In this document: positions 51,507 through 59,976 of the stretch, piece after piece
Position numbering within the stretch: position 1 is the first letter of the stretch
Layout of the letters: each line of letters starts with the position of its first letter
Assembly (NCBI GenBank): GCA_030604825.1
Contig: JAUVVB010000002.1
Location: 41,368 to 105,367 of the forward strand
Length of the DNA: 64,000 bases
Source: Chloroflexota bacterium
Lineage (GTDB): Bacteria > Chloroflexota > Dehalococcoidia > E44-bin15
Direction: 5' to 3'
Notes under the pieces: model-generated
Database searches by the model: none
Told to the model about the DNA's origin: nothing
What the model saw: only the letters and a program-made list of their open reading frames with translations
Position numbers and translations under genes: made by a program

Positions 51507-51940
51507 CCTTCGTGAGCCTCTATTTTGGCGATACGACGCTGGTGACGTTCCGCTTGGGAGAAGGGGGTGTCCAGGAAGATATCTATAAGTTTGAGGGCCA
51601 GATCGTGCTCTAAAGTGCCTCCGCCGAGGCAGAGGACATTGGCATCCACATCGGCCCTCGCTCGCTGCGTTGATTCGACATCATAGCAAAGAGCGGCTCT
51701 AATTCCCTTGATCTTATTAGCGGCAATGCATGAACCCACCCCGGTGGTGCAGGCGATGATCCCTTTTGCTTCTGGTTCTTTGACCACAGCTTCAGCGACG
51801 GCGAAGGCGTAATCGGGATAGTCAACGGATTCGTTGGAAAAGGTTCCCAAGTCCCTAACTTCAAATCCTCGACCTTCTAGATGTCGCTTTATCCTCTGCT
51901 TAAGCTCGTAGCCGCCATGATCGGCACCGAGAAAAACCAT
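51503..51940 (-). CDS. rpiB: Ribose-5-phosphate isomerase B
   Basis: 145 aa. ATG at 51940 with GGAGGGA upstream. RpiB/LacAB motifs: 'FLGADHGGYELK' with catalytic Asp-His, the active-site Cys in 'IACTTGVGSCIAANK', and 'VLCLGGGTLEHDLA'. It interconverts ribose 5-phosphate and ribulose 5-phosphate, feeding the epimerase-like product of the next gene. The two overlap by 4 bp. Confidence 0.95.
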   Translation of the reverse strand: MVFLGADHGGYELKQRIKRHLEGRGFEVRDLGTFSNESVDYPDYAFAVAEAVVKEPEAKGIIACTTGVGSCIAANKIKGIRAALCYDVESTQRARADVDANVLCLGGGTLEHDLALKLIDIFLDTPFSQAERHQRRIAKIEAHEG

Positions 51941-51973
51941 GCTTCCCTCCATTGCTCAAATTCCAATGACTGC

Positions 51974-52855
51974 TTAGCCTTGCCTGAAACCCCGGTCAAT
52001 TTCTCGCAGAAACCTCTCTACCTCCGGGGATAGCTGAGGCATCTCCTCTTCCTTCTCTCCCCTAGTTCGGGCCTCGTAGTAGGTCTCCAGCTGCGCCACA
52101 ATGGCCTTTAGCTCCGGCTCTCTATCTACGGCCAGGCTTATCTCCCGGCGTTGCCGCTCGGCTTTCTCCACATCTGCCTCCTCCATCGGCAGATCGTACA
52201 GTGCGCCAAGCACCTCCATGAGCCGCACCTTTCCCGTGTAGTCCTCGTCCAGCCGGGTGTACTGGGGCAGATGCACGATGAAGCTCATGGTCTCAATGCC
52301 CAGCTCCGGTGCCCGCTGCGATATCAGGAAGGCAATCGTGGTGGGCCCCTCATAATCGCTGGGCTGCACCCCTGCCTTCTCCAGATCACGTTCGGCCCTT
52401 GTTCCCACTGCCCTTCCCGTCACCAGCAGCGGCCTGGTGTGGGGAACCATGTCGTACATGCCGCCGAGGAGGCAGTACCTCTTCACGCCGAACCTCTCCA
52501 GCAGGCGCAGCACCGAATCAACATATACCTCACCGAACATGTGAGGCTCCAGCAGATGGAGAAAAAGGAAGTCATTGCCCCCTTCCCTCCTCGCATAGTT
52601 GACCAGGGTATTTGGGATTGCCACCTGGCGGTGGCCCTGCTGGAGGTAGATGGTGGGGCGATAGCGAGTGAAATCGAAGAAGTTACCCGGCCTGGCCAAT
52701 TTCCCCAGTTCCTCAGCCCCGAAGCGAGCCTCTAGCCATGAAATGGTTAGGCTAGCCACGCTGCCCACATCCACCCACGGGCGCAGCACCGCCAGCGCGT
52801 GAGCCCCTTTGATATCGGGAAGAGGCTCGCTAAGCTCGAAACTGCCCAGCCTCAT
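51974..52855 (-). CDS. PAC2-family protein
   Basis: 293 aa. PAC2 (proteasome-assembly-chaperone-like) family features: 'SVASLTISWLEARFGAEELGKL', 'FFDFTRYRPTIYL', 'FLFLHLLEPH', 'LLGGMYDMVPHTRPLLVTG', and 'EGPTTIAFLISQRA'. Bacterial members are common in Actinobacteria and Chloroflexota; their function is not settled. The C-terminal 60 residues are charged and helical. It lies just upstream of rpiB on the same strand. Confidence 0.85.
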   Translation of the reverse strand: MRLGSFELSEPLPDIKGAHALAVLRPWVDVGSVASLTISWLEARFGAEELGKLARPGNFFDFTRYRPTIYLQQGHRQVAIPNTLVNYARREGGNDFLFLHLLEPHMFGEVYVDSVLRLLERFGVKRYCLLGGMYDMVPHTRPLLVTGRAVGTRAERDLEKAGVQPSDYEGPTTIAFLISQRAPELGIETMSFIVHLPQYTRLDEDYTGKVRLMEVLGALYDLPMEEADVEKAERQRREISLAVDREPELKAIVAQLETYYEARTRGEKEEEMPQLSPEVERFLREIDRGFRQG

Positions 52856-52910
52856 GGCTACATCTTACCAAAGAAATGGGGTTGAGGCAAAGCGTTGGCG
52901 GGCGAACTGC

Positions 52911-52939
52911 TAGACCTGGAATGAGTTTGGTGCTAATCT
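52911..52939 (+). promoter_or_regulatory. Possible promoter of the 101-aa gene
   Basis: TAGACC (52911-52916), 17-bp spacer, TAATCT (52934-52939); the start codon follows 12 bp later, so the transcript would be nearly leaderless. Confidence 0.35.
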
Positions 52940-52951
52940 GTAGGTGGAACC

Positions 52952-53257
52952 ATGAAGAGAAGCTTTGAGGCAAAGCTCTGGGTCAACAACGTATCCGTCG
53001 AGCTCAACCCCTTCACCGAGGAGTTCCTGGCTCGGACCGTGGCCGGTGCAGTTTCCTCGTTAAAAGGGGCTGAGGATATACAGAGCCTGGAGCTTCATCT
53101 AGAGCGGGGCGAGGTCAGGGTCATCGTCAACGGGAATGAACTTCCCCTCACCCCTTTCCCCAACGACGTTATCGCCAACACTGTGATTGGCCTGGTCTCT
53201 TCGCTAAGAGGGGTGGGCGATATAGATAGCTTGAACATTAGCGTGAAGGCACAATGA
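52952..53257 (+). CDS. 101-aa protein with internal duplication
   Basis: The protein consists of two about 41-residue repeats: 'NPFTEEFLARTVAGAVSSLKG' aligns with 'TPFPNDVIANTVIGLVSSLRG', each followed by 'A/VxDIxSLxLxxx'. It is a helix-plus-strand unit, small and acidic, without Cys or membrane segments. I do not recognise the family. The RBS (AGGTGG) is modest. Confidence 0.65.
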   Translation: MKRSFEAKLWVNNVSVELNPFTEEFLARTVAGAVSSLKGAEDIQSLELHLERGEVRVIVNGNELPLTPFPNDVIANTVIGLVSSLRGVGDIDSLNISVKAQ

Positions 53258-53489
53258 CGTAGAGACTGCTTGGGAAGTTCCATCTCGGTTGCCGAAAAGT
53301 TCACCGTACTCGAGCCCCTTTGCGGCGCATCGAGCATGCCAAAATGTTAGACCCCTGCCATGGTTTCCGTCAACATCGGTTGGCTCAGCCTCCCTTTGCC
53401 TGGCGGCTGCTGCCTTGATGCCGACTTCCCGCTCCCGCGGGGATTCGGGAGCTACGCCTCAATTTGTACCTGGAGGGGTGGGTAGGCCA
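53258..53489. other. Gene-poor spacer before Cys-rich protein gene
   Basis: No supportable gene. The only signal is a weak promoter-like pair at 53490-53518 (TTGACC, 17 bp, TAGAGT). Confidence 0.35.
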
Positions 53490-53606
53490 TTGACCATTGC
53501 AATGGGATATGTTAGAGTTCTGTAGAATTACCTTACGAGTTGTAATAATTTTATACTGACTGGGGCATATGGGTACTCCTTAGCTACTTAAAAGGGAGTT
53601 TGTGTA

Positions 53607-53909
53607 ATGTCCAGCAGCAAACAGACCGCCCGGGTAGTTGGCGCCGAGGACTTCTGGAGAGGGAAGACGCCGTGCTGGGAAATGTGCCGTTGTCCCGAAT
53701 CCATCCATGCTGCTTGCCCTGCATATCGCCATCGGCAGTACCCTTGTTGGGAGATAGAGGGCACCTATTGTAAGTGGGATGAATGGGGCACTCTGGGCAG
53801 AGACACCTCAGTATGTTTGATTTGTGAAGTCTACCTGAGATGGGGCGAGGGCAAACTCATCGAGCTGAAGCTTCGGGGACAGGGTATCAAATTACTCCTT
53901 AACCTATGA
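53607..53909 (+). CDS. Cysteine-rich 100-aa protein
   Basis: RBS AAAGGGAG before ATG. Ten Cys in the pattern PCWEMCRC...CPAY...PCWE...YC...CLIC suggest one Fe-S cluster or two zinc sites; the repeated PCWE motif hints at an internal duplication. The remainder is basic (KLIELKLRGQG). The hydrogenase operon begins 96 bp later on the same strand, so it may be co-expressed with it. Its function is unknown. Confidence 0.65.
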   Translation: MSSSKQTARVVGAEDFWRGKTPCWEMCRCPESIHAACPAYRHRQYPCWEIEGTYCKWDEWGTLGRDTSVCLICEVYLRWGEGKLIELKLRGQGIKLLLNL

Positions 53910-54005
53910 TGAAGTTCGGCTGCCTGGCATTCCGATCAACATTCCAGTATGGACCTCTTGGTAGTTCTTTGTAGCCTGCGCTGAGAAAAGGGCAGAAGGT
54001 TTTGC

Positions 54006-55037
54006 ATGGACGTTTTCATCACCAGCAAAGCGGATTTCGACTCCTCCATCCAAAGAATGATTCAACAGAATGAAATCTACGGTGTCAAGCGAAAAACGCC
54101 AAGTTTTGCTTTCGATAGGTTGGTTGCGGCCGAGGAGCTATGCCTGGACTATGACATCACCGTGCTGCCACCCACCAAATATCTTCTCCCCCCCACCGAG
54201 TCCTTGATCAAGTTCAAGTTAGCCCCGGAACCAAGCATACGCAGCAGCGCTGAGGCCCAACCTTGCATTCTGATCGGCATTCATCCCGACGACCTACACG
54301 CCATCAAGCTTCTAGACGCGGTGTTCACTGGTAGCCTGACCGATGTTAACTACCTGGCCCGGCGAAGAGCCACTACTATAGTCGGTGTGGACTGCGTTAA
54401 CCCCTGGCCGTATAGCTTCGCCGCCAGCATGGGAACTGCCATACCACCAAGGATCTTTGATCTGTGGCTTACTGACTTGGGTGACGAATATCTTGTGGAG
54501 GTGGGCTCAGCCAGAGGCGAGGACCTGCGCAAGCGGTATCTCAAGACCAGAAGGGCCAGGGAGGTGGACCTAAGACAACGAAACAAGGTCCGCCAGGACT
54601 GGTTAAAGAAATATCAGCTGTCTCTAGACATGCCTCCCCAGGAGATACCAAAGGTCTTGGATGAAGCCTGGCACAGCCCTCTATGGGAAGAACTGGGGCA
54701 AAAGTGCCTCGCCTGTGGTTCATGTACCATGGTCTGCCCCACCTGCATCTGCTTTGACGTGCGGGACGGGATAGAGCTGAATCTGAAAGAGGGAGAGCGC
54801 TACCGGCGATGGGATAGCTGCATGTTTGACGGCTTTGCCAAGGTGGCAAGCGGCGAGAACTTCAGGCCCACTGGCACGGCCAGGCTAAGGCACCGGCTTT
54901 ATCGCAAGGGTAAATACATGCTGGAGCGCTATGGAGAGCTGGGCTGCGTAGGTTGTGGACGTTGTGTACATGCCTGCCTGGTCGATATCGCCAGCCCGGT
55001 GGCTGCCTATAACCGGCTGGCCAAGGAGGCGAGGTAA
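54006..55037 (+). CDS. hydB: [NiFe] hydrogenase (group 3b type) beta subunit, Fe-S protein
   Basis: 343 aa. N-terminal sulfhydrogenase-beta region ('RLVAAEELCLDYDITVLPPTKYLLPP', first part) followed by two 4Fe-4S motifs: CLACGSCTMVCPTC (about residue 237) and CVGCGRCVHAC (about 318). It carries electrons between the flavin subunit and the [NiFe] subunits. The next gene starts in its stop codon (TAATG). The order B-G-D-A is that of Pyrococcus-type cytoplasmic hydrogenases. Confidence 0.9.
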   Translation: MDVFITSKADFDSSIQRMIQQNEIYGVKRKTPSFAFDRLVAAEELCLDYDITVLPPTKYLLPPTESLIKFKLAPEPSIRSSAEAQPCILIGIHPDDLHAIKLLDAVFTGSLTDVNYLARRRATTIVGVDCVNPWPYSFAASMGTAIPPRIFDLWLTDLGDEYLVEVGSARGEDLRKRYLKTRRAREVDLRQRNKVRQDWLKKYQLSLDMPPQEIPKVLDEAWHSPLWEELGQKCLACGSCTMVCPTCICFDVRDGIELNLKEGERYRRWDSCMFDGFAKVASGENFRPTGTARLRHRLYRKGKYMLERYGELGCVGCGRCVHACLVDIASPVAAYNRLAKEAR

Positions 55038-55885
55038 TGGCAGTTGGTACCGAACTCGGGAGTTCCCTCTTTCTACCTAAGCTGGCGGAACTTCTCAAGG
55101 TGGAGCCCCTCTCCGAAAAGGAAAAACTGTTCCAGCTCCGATTAAAGGATGGCAGTCGGTTGAACCACAAACCAGGGCAGTTTGTCGAGGTATCCGTCCT
55201 GGGCATAGGAGAAGCACCCATCTCCATTTCCTCATCTCCTACCCGGGACGACTCGTTTGAGCTTGTGGTCAGGATGGTAGGAAACCTGACCGGCGCTCTG
55301 CACCGGCTGCAGCCGGGCGACACGGTGGGCATAAGGGGCCCCTTTGGCAACGGATTCCCTGTATCTGAGCTGCTGAAGCGAGATCTGCTCTTTGTGGCCG
55401 GTGGCATTGGGCTTTGCCCGCTACGCTCTATGATCCAGCATGCCATCGACAAACGGGAGCAGTTTGGCAGGATCATTCTTCTGTATGGCTGTCGCCAGCC
55501 AGCGGAGCAACTCTTCCGCGGGGAGCTTGGGGAATGGAGGCAGCGCCCGGATATTGAGATTCTGGAGTCCGTAGATCGTTGCCCGGTGGATGTGGCGTGG
55601 GAAGGAAGCGTGGGTGTAATCACCACCCTTTTCCCCCAGGTGAGCATAGATCCTGGCAAGACCACCGCTCTGGTGGTGGGCCCACCGGTAATGTATCGGT
55701 TTGTGGTGGCCGAGTGCCTTAAGCAAGGTATAGCCAAGGAGCGGATACTGCTATCACTGGAGCGCCGCATGAAATGTGGCATGGGCTTCTGCGGGCATTG
55801 TCAGATCAACAACCGGTATGTCTGCCAGGATGGGCCGGTGTTCAGCTATGCCGAGCTCAGCAGGCTCGGGGAGGCAGAGCTATGA
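55037..55885 (+). CDS. hydG: [NiFe] hydrogenase gamma subunit, FAD/NAD(P)-binding
   Basis: 282 aa. Ferredoxin-reductase-like: FAD motif 'EAPISISSSPT', 'GDTVGIRGPFGNGFPV', nucleotide-binding 'LLFVAGGIGLCPLRSMI', and a [2Fe-2S] site 'MKCGMGFCGHCQ...C' near the C-terminus. It exchanges electrons with NAD(P)H. It overlaps hydD by ATGA. Group 3b enzymes work in both directions, making H2 from NADPH or oxidising H2. Confidence 0.92.
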   Translation: MAVGTELGSSLFLPKLAELLKVEPLSEKEKLFQLRLKDGSRLNHKPGQFVEVSVLGIGEAPISISSSPTRDDSFELVVRMVGNLTGALHRLQPGDTVGIRGPFGNGFPVSELLKRDLLFVAGGIGLCPLRSMIQHAIDKREQFGRIILLYGCRQPAEQLFRGELGEWRQRPDIEILESVDRCPVDVAWEGSVGVITTLFPQVSIDPGKTTALVVGPPVMYRFVVAECLKQGIAKERILLSLERRMKCGMGFCGHCQINNRYVCQDGPVFSYAELSRLGEAEL

Positions 55886-56622
55886 AGCCAAAGATCGCCG
55901 TCTTCGATTTCACCTGCTGTGAAGGGTGTCAGCTTCAAATACTTAACTGTGAGCAGGAGATGCCTGACCTGGTGGCCGCTCTGGACATCATCACTTTCAG
56001 GGAGGTGATGACGGAGCGGAGTGATCATTACGATATAGCCTTTATCGATGGTAGCTGCACCACGGAATCGGAGATAGCCAGGCTTAAGGAGATCAGGCAA
56101 AGGGCAAAGATGGTGATACCCATAGGTGCCTGCGCCTGCTTGGGCGGTGTCAACTGCTTCAAGAACCTCCATCCTATGGAGGATGTGCTCAAGGCGGTTT
56201 ACGGCCAAGCTGCGCCTTACTACGACACCATTCCCGCCCGCCCCATCCATGCGGTGATACCGATAGATTTCTTCATTCCCGGCTGCCCCATTGTCAAAGA
56301 GGAATTCATACGTGTGGTGCAGGAGATCTTGGCGGGAAAGGCGCCCTATCTGCCGAACGACCCTGTCTGCGCTGAATGCAAGATGGTGGGGAACGTCTGC
56401 GTCTTCGATAAGGGCCAGACCTGCCTTGGCCCGGTGACGCGGGGTGGTTGCAAAGCTACCTGCGTCACCGGTGGTGCCGTCTGTTGGGGCTGCCGCGGCC
56501 TCATCGACGAGCCTAACATAAATGCAGAGAAGGAGATCTTGGAGAAGGCTGGGCTCTCCATCAAAGACATAGTCGAGGAATTCAGCTTGTTTAACGCCTG
56601 CCAGGAGGACGTGTGGAAGTGA
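55882..56622 (+). CDS. hydD: [NiFe] hydrogenase small (delta) subunit
   Basis: 246 aa from ATG at 55882. The proximal cluster motif 'TCCEGCQLQIL' (about 12-20), 'DGSCTTESEI', 'GACACLGGVNC' and 'FIPGCPI' supply the cluster Cys. Additional Cys-rich motifs near 185-215 ('CVFDKGQTCLGPVTRGGC') are usual in group 3 small subunits. There is no Tat signal peptide, so the complex is cytoplasmic. It overlaps hydA by 10 bp. Confidence 0.92.
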   Translation: MKPKIAVFDFTCCEGCQLQILNCEQEMPDLVAALDIITFREVMTERSDHYDIAFIDGSCTTESEIARLKEIRQRAKMVIPIGACACLGGVNCFKNLHPMEDVLKAVYGQAAPYYDTIPARPIHAVIPIDFFIPGCPIVKEEFIRVVQEILAGKAPYLPNDPVCAECKMVGNVCVFDKGQTCLGPVTRGGCKATCVTGGAVCWGCRGLIDEPNINAEKEILEKAGLSIKDIVEEFSLFNACQEDVWK

Positions 56623-57911
56623 GCCGGATCGATATCAATGTGCACCAACTGACCAGGGTAGAAGGGCATGGCAACATTATAGTGAAGGTCTCCGATGGCA
56701 AGGTCGAGGAGGTGAGATGGGAGATAACCGAGTCCCCGCGCTTCTTCGAGGTAATGCTTCAAGGTAGACGCTGGAAAGATGTCCATGTTATAGCCTCCCG
56801 CATCTGTGGCATCTGCTCGGTATCTCACCAGTTGGCGTCGCTGGAGGCTACGGAGGCTGCTTTTGGCATTCGGCCTTCGGAGCAGACCATACTGCTTAGA
56901 AAACTTCTTTACGTAGGCGAGGTGATAGAGAGCCATATTCTCCATCTCTACCTACTGGCGGCCCCCGATTTCCTGGGTGCTGGAAGCGTATTCTCGTTGC
57001 TGGACTCACCTGAGCATAAGGATGAGGTTCTGCGTGGCCTTCGCCTGAAGAAGCTGGGCAATGATATCATGGAGATGATCGGCGGCAGGGCAGTGCATCC
57101 TCAAGCGGCTACGGTTAACGGATTTGGCCGTCTTCCCAGCACCGAGGACCTGCTATACCTGCAAGGTAGGTTAAGGAATGCCTTGCCGGAGCTAGAGGCC
57201 ATGGTGCAACTGTTCAAGGGATTTGAGCTACCCCAATTCACCAGGGAGACAGAATATATCGCTCTCAAGCATCCTCAGGAATACGCTTGGATCTATGGCT
57301 ATATTTCCTCTACGGATACAGGACTGGCAACTCTGGATCAATACTTGGAGGTTGCTAACGAGTACTGCGTGCCTCACTCTACGGCGAAGTTCGCCAAACA
57401 TGCCCGGGAATCTTACGCCGTCGGGGCACTGGCCAGGATCAACAACAATTATGAGCAGCTGAACCCTATGGCTAAGATGGCAGCCGATGAACTGGGCCTA
57501 AAGCCCCTTTGTTGCAACCCCTTCATGAATAATATTGCCCAGGTGGTGGAGACTGTCCATGTGGTTGAGGAGGGCATAGACCTTGTCGAGCAACTGCTCC
57601 GAATCGGAATCCAGGAGGAGGACATCGTCGTTCCGGTCAAGGCAGGGCGAGGGATCGGAGCAGTGGAAGCCCCCCGCGGCCTGCTCATTCACGACTATAC
57701 CTATGACGAAAATGGCTATATCGTTGAGGCGAACTGCGTCATCCCCACCAATCAGAATCACGCCAATATACAGCGCGATCTCGAGGTCCTTGTTCCTCGT
57801 TACTTAGATAGGGGCGAGAATGAACTTAGGCTGCTTTGTGAGATGCTGGTTAGGTCCTACGATCCCTGTATTTCCTGCTCTACTCATATGCTACGGCTGG
57901 AACTGAGATAG
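56613..57911 (+). CDS. hydA: [NiFe] hydrogenase large (alpha) subunit
   Basis: 432 aa, GTG start (56613 or 56619). The nickel-iron ligands are present: L1 'RICGICSVSH' (Cys65, Cys68) and L2 'DPCISCSTH' at the C-terminus. 'HQLTRVEGHGNI' is the usual opening. Nine residues or fewer follow the L2 His, so the maturation cut, if any, removes a very short tail. No maturation protease or Hyp gene is in the window. Together with hydB, hydG and hydD it forms a complete soluble enzyme. Confidence 0.95.
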   Translation: MEVSRIDINVHQLTRVEGHGNIIVKVSDGKVEEVRWEITESPRFFEVMLQGRRWKDVHVIASRICGICSVSHQLASLEATEAAFGIRPSEQTILLRKLLYVGEVIESHILHLYLLAAPDFLGAGSVFSLLDSPEHKDEVLRGLRLKKLGNDIMEMIGGRAVHPQAATVNGFGRLPSTEDLLYLQGRLRNALPELEAMVQLFKGFELPQFTRETEYIALKHPQEYAWIYGYISSTDTGLATLDQYLEVANEYCVPHSTAKFAKHARESYAVGALARINNNYEQLNPMAKMAADELGLKPLCCNPFMNNIAQVVETVHVVEEGIDLVEQLLRIGIQEEDIVVPVKAGRGIGAVEAPRGLLIHDYTYDENGYIVEANCVIPTNQNHANIQRDLEVLVPRYLDRGENELRLLCEMLVRSYDPCISCSTHMLRLELR

Positions 57912-58066
57912 CACCGCACTCCCTTTGGGAAAGCTCGCATAGGCGCCTGCAATCTTCCTAGACCGAGAATTATGCGGTAAAATAAAGATGACCGGGGAAA
58001 GACAAGAATTAGCGGGTGGCCCCCAACTAATTTGCACCACCAAGATGGCGAAAGGAGATAGTTAAA

Positions 58067-59275
58067 ATGGAAGAAGCATTGATAGTTGATTATTTGAGGT
58101 CTCCCTTTTCAAGGTCGAGGCCAAGGGAGCCGGAGAGGGATGTGTTCAACAGCCTGAGGATGGATGACGTCGCTGCAATGTTGATCAAAGAGCTTATTAG
58201 GAGAACGGGGATTAAGCCAGAGGAGATCAACGATGTTCTGGCTGGAACCGCAATGCCGATGGGTGAGCAGTGGCTCTATGGAGGAAGGGGCATCACCTTC
58301 TTGGCAGAATTGCCGTTCAATGTTCCGGCTCAACAGATCGATCGGCAGTGCGCATCTTCGATGTCCACCATACACCAAGGTGCCATGGAGATAATGCTCG
58401 GATACTCAGACATCGTCATCGCGTGCGGGATTGAACATATGACGCACAATCCGATGCCAGGCCCTGGTGTTGATATGAGCAAAATAATGGTAACGCCAAA
58501 CCCCAGGTTCTTCTCGGAACCGGAATATAAGAAATACGACATAATGACCACCGTTAATATGGGGCTCACCGCAGAGAAACTGTTTGAACAAACGGACTTC
58601 AGCAGGGAGGATATGGATAGATGGGCGCTCAGAAGTCACCAGCTGGCAGCAAAGGCCCTTGAAGGGGGCTATTTTAAAGGGGAAATAATGCCCATCGAGG
58701 CACAGCTGCCAGATGGCACAAAGACGGTCATCGAGCATGACGTCAGCATTAGAGCGGATACATCCCTGGAAGCCCTTGCCGAGCTGCAGCCGTCATTTAA
58801 ACCAGATGGGCAGATAACCCCAGGAAATTCCTCCCCGCTAAATGCCGGTGCCACTGCGATGGTTCTGATGTCGAAGAAAAAGGCGAGGGAATGTAAACTT
58901 AAGCCCTTGGCCAAGATCGTATCGATGGGATGGGCTGGCGTTGATCCAACGATCATGGGGGTGGGCCCGATTCCAGCAAGCAGAATGGCTTTAAGCCATG
59001 CGGGGATGGACATAGAGGACATCGATTTCTGGGAGATCAACGAGGCGTTTGCCATCGTAACGATCAATGCCATAAAGGAGCTAGGCGTAGACCCCGATAA
59101 AGTGAATGTTAAAGGCGGGGCAATAGCAATTGGGCATCCCTTGGGGGCAACAGGGACGAGGCTCGTTGGAACCCTGGCTAGAATACTGAATGTGGAAGGG
59201 GGGACCTTCGGCTTGGCAACCGCCTGTGTTGGCGGGGGGCAGGGTGCTGCCACCGTAATTGAGCGGGAGAAGTAG
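58067..59275 (+). CDS. Thiolase (acetyl-CoA C-acyltransferase family)
   Basis: 402 aa with AAAGGAG before ATG. Thiolase signatures: nucleophilic Cys95 in 'IDRQCASSMSTIHQGAM', 'NEAFA' near residue 325, 'GGAIAIGHPLGATGTRLVGTL' (His, read in two parts) and the second Cys in 'TACVGGGQG'. It cleaves 3-ketoacyl-CoA or condenses acetyl-CoA. It stands with a nitroreductase-family gene 32 bp downstream. It probably completes beta-oxidation together with the acyl-CoA synthetase and hydratase of the window. Confidence 0.95.
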   Translation: MEEALIVDYLRSPFSRSRPREPERDVFNSLRMDDVAAMLIKELIRRTGIKPEEINDVLAGTAMPMGEQWLYGGRGITFLAELPFNVPAQQIDRQCASSMSTIHQGAMEIMLGYSDIVIACGIEHMTHNPMPGPGVDMSKIMVTPNPRFFSEPEYKKYDIMTTVNMGLTAEKLFEQTDFSREDMDRWALRSHQLAAKALEGGYFKGEIMPIEAQLPDGTKTVIEHDVSIRADTSLEALAELQPSFKPDGQITPGNSSPLNAGATAMVLMSKKKARECKLKPLAKIVSMGWAGVDPTIMGVGPIPASRMALSHAGMDIEDIDFWEINEAFAIVTINAIKELGVDPDKVNVKGGAIAIGHPLGATGTRLVGTLARILNVEGGTFGLATACVGGGQGAATVIEREK

Positions 59276-59307
59276 ACGAAACCCGGATGCTGGAAAGGAG
59301 ACAGCCG

Positions 59308-59976
59308 ATGAATGTAATAGAGGCCATTCGCTTGCGCAAGAGCATAAGGGGCTATAAGCCCGACCCGGTTCCCAAGGAGGTCCTCAGGGAGGTCCTGGAA
59401 ACCGCCACCCGGTCGCCTTCCGCTTTGAATGCGCAACCCTGGGAGATCACCGTTGTCAGCGGGGAAGTGCTGGAGGACATCAAGCGGGGCAACGTTGAGA
59501 TGCTAGCCTGCGGAGCGATGCCCAATCCAGGCGTTCCGACGAGGCCCCTTGAGGGCGTGTACAAGCAGCGCCAGGTGGACCTCGCCATTCAACTTTTCCA
59601 GCTCATGGGGATAGCCAGGGAAGATAGGGACAAGAGGGCAGAGTGGATGCAAAGGGGTTTCCGTTTCTTCGATGCGCCGGCAGCCATCATACTGTCTGTG
59701 GATAGTTCCCTGGATGAATCCCGCACCCAGTTCGACATCGGCCTCATCACCCAGACCATTTGCCTGGCTGCGCTGAACTATGGCCTCGGCACCTGCATTG
59801 GGGTCCAGGGTATAATGTACCCCGAGGTGGTGAGGAGGTTTACTGGCATCCCCGAGTCCAAGCGAATAACGATAGCCATCGCCATCGGCTACCCGGACTG
59901 GGACTTCCCGGCAAATAAGCTGGAGAGCAAGCGTGAGTCCGTCGAAAGCATCACCACCTGGTGCGGCTTCGACTAG
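59308..59976 (+). CDS. Nitroreductase-family FMN protein
   Basis: 222 aa. ATG at 59308 with AAAGGAG upstream. It starts 'MNVIEAIRLRKSIRGYKPDPVP' (first part), with the FMN-binding Arg-x-Ser-x-Arg and 'RSPSALNAQPWEI', and ends with 'LGTCIGVQG' and 'IAIAIGYPDWD'. It is an NAD(P)H-dependent flavin reductase of unknown substrate. It is convergent with the methyltransferase gene and overlaps its 3' end by 26 bp. Confidence 0.9.
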   Translation: MNVIEAIRLRKSIRGYKPDPVPKEVLREVLETATRSPSALNAQPWEITVVSGEVLEDIKRGNVEMLACGAMPNPGVPTRPLEGVYKQRQVDLAIQLFQLMGIAREDRDKRAEWMQRGFRFFDAPAAIILSVDSSLDESRTQFDIGLITQTICLAALNYGLGTCIGVQGIMYPEVVRRFTGIPESKRITIAIAIGYPDWDFPANKLESKRESVESITTWCGFD

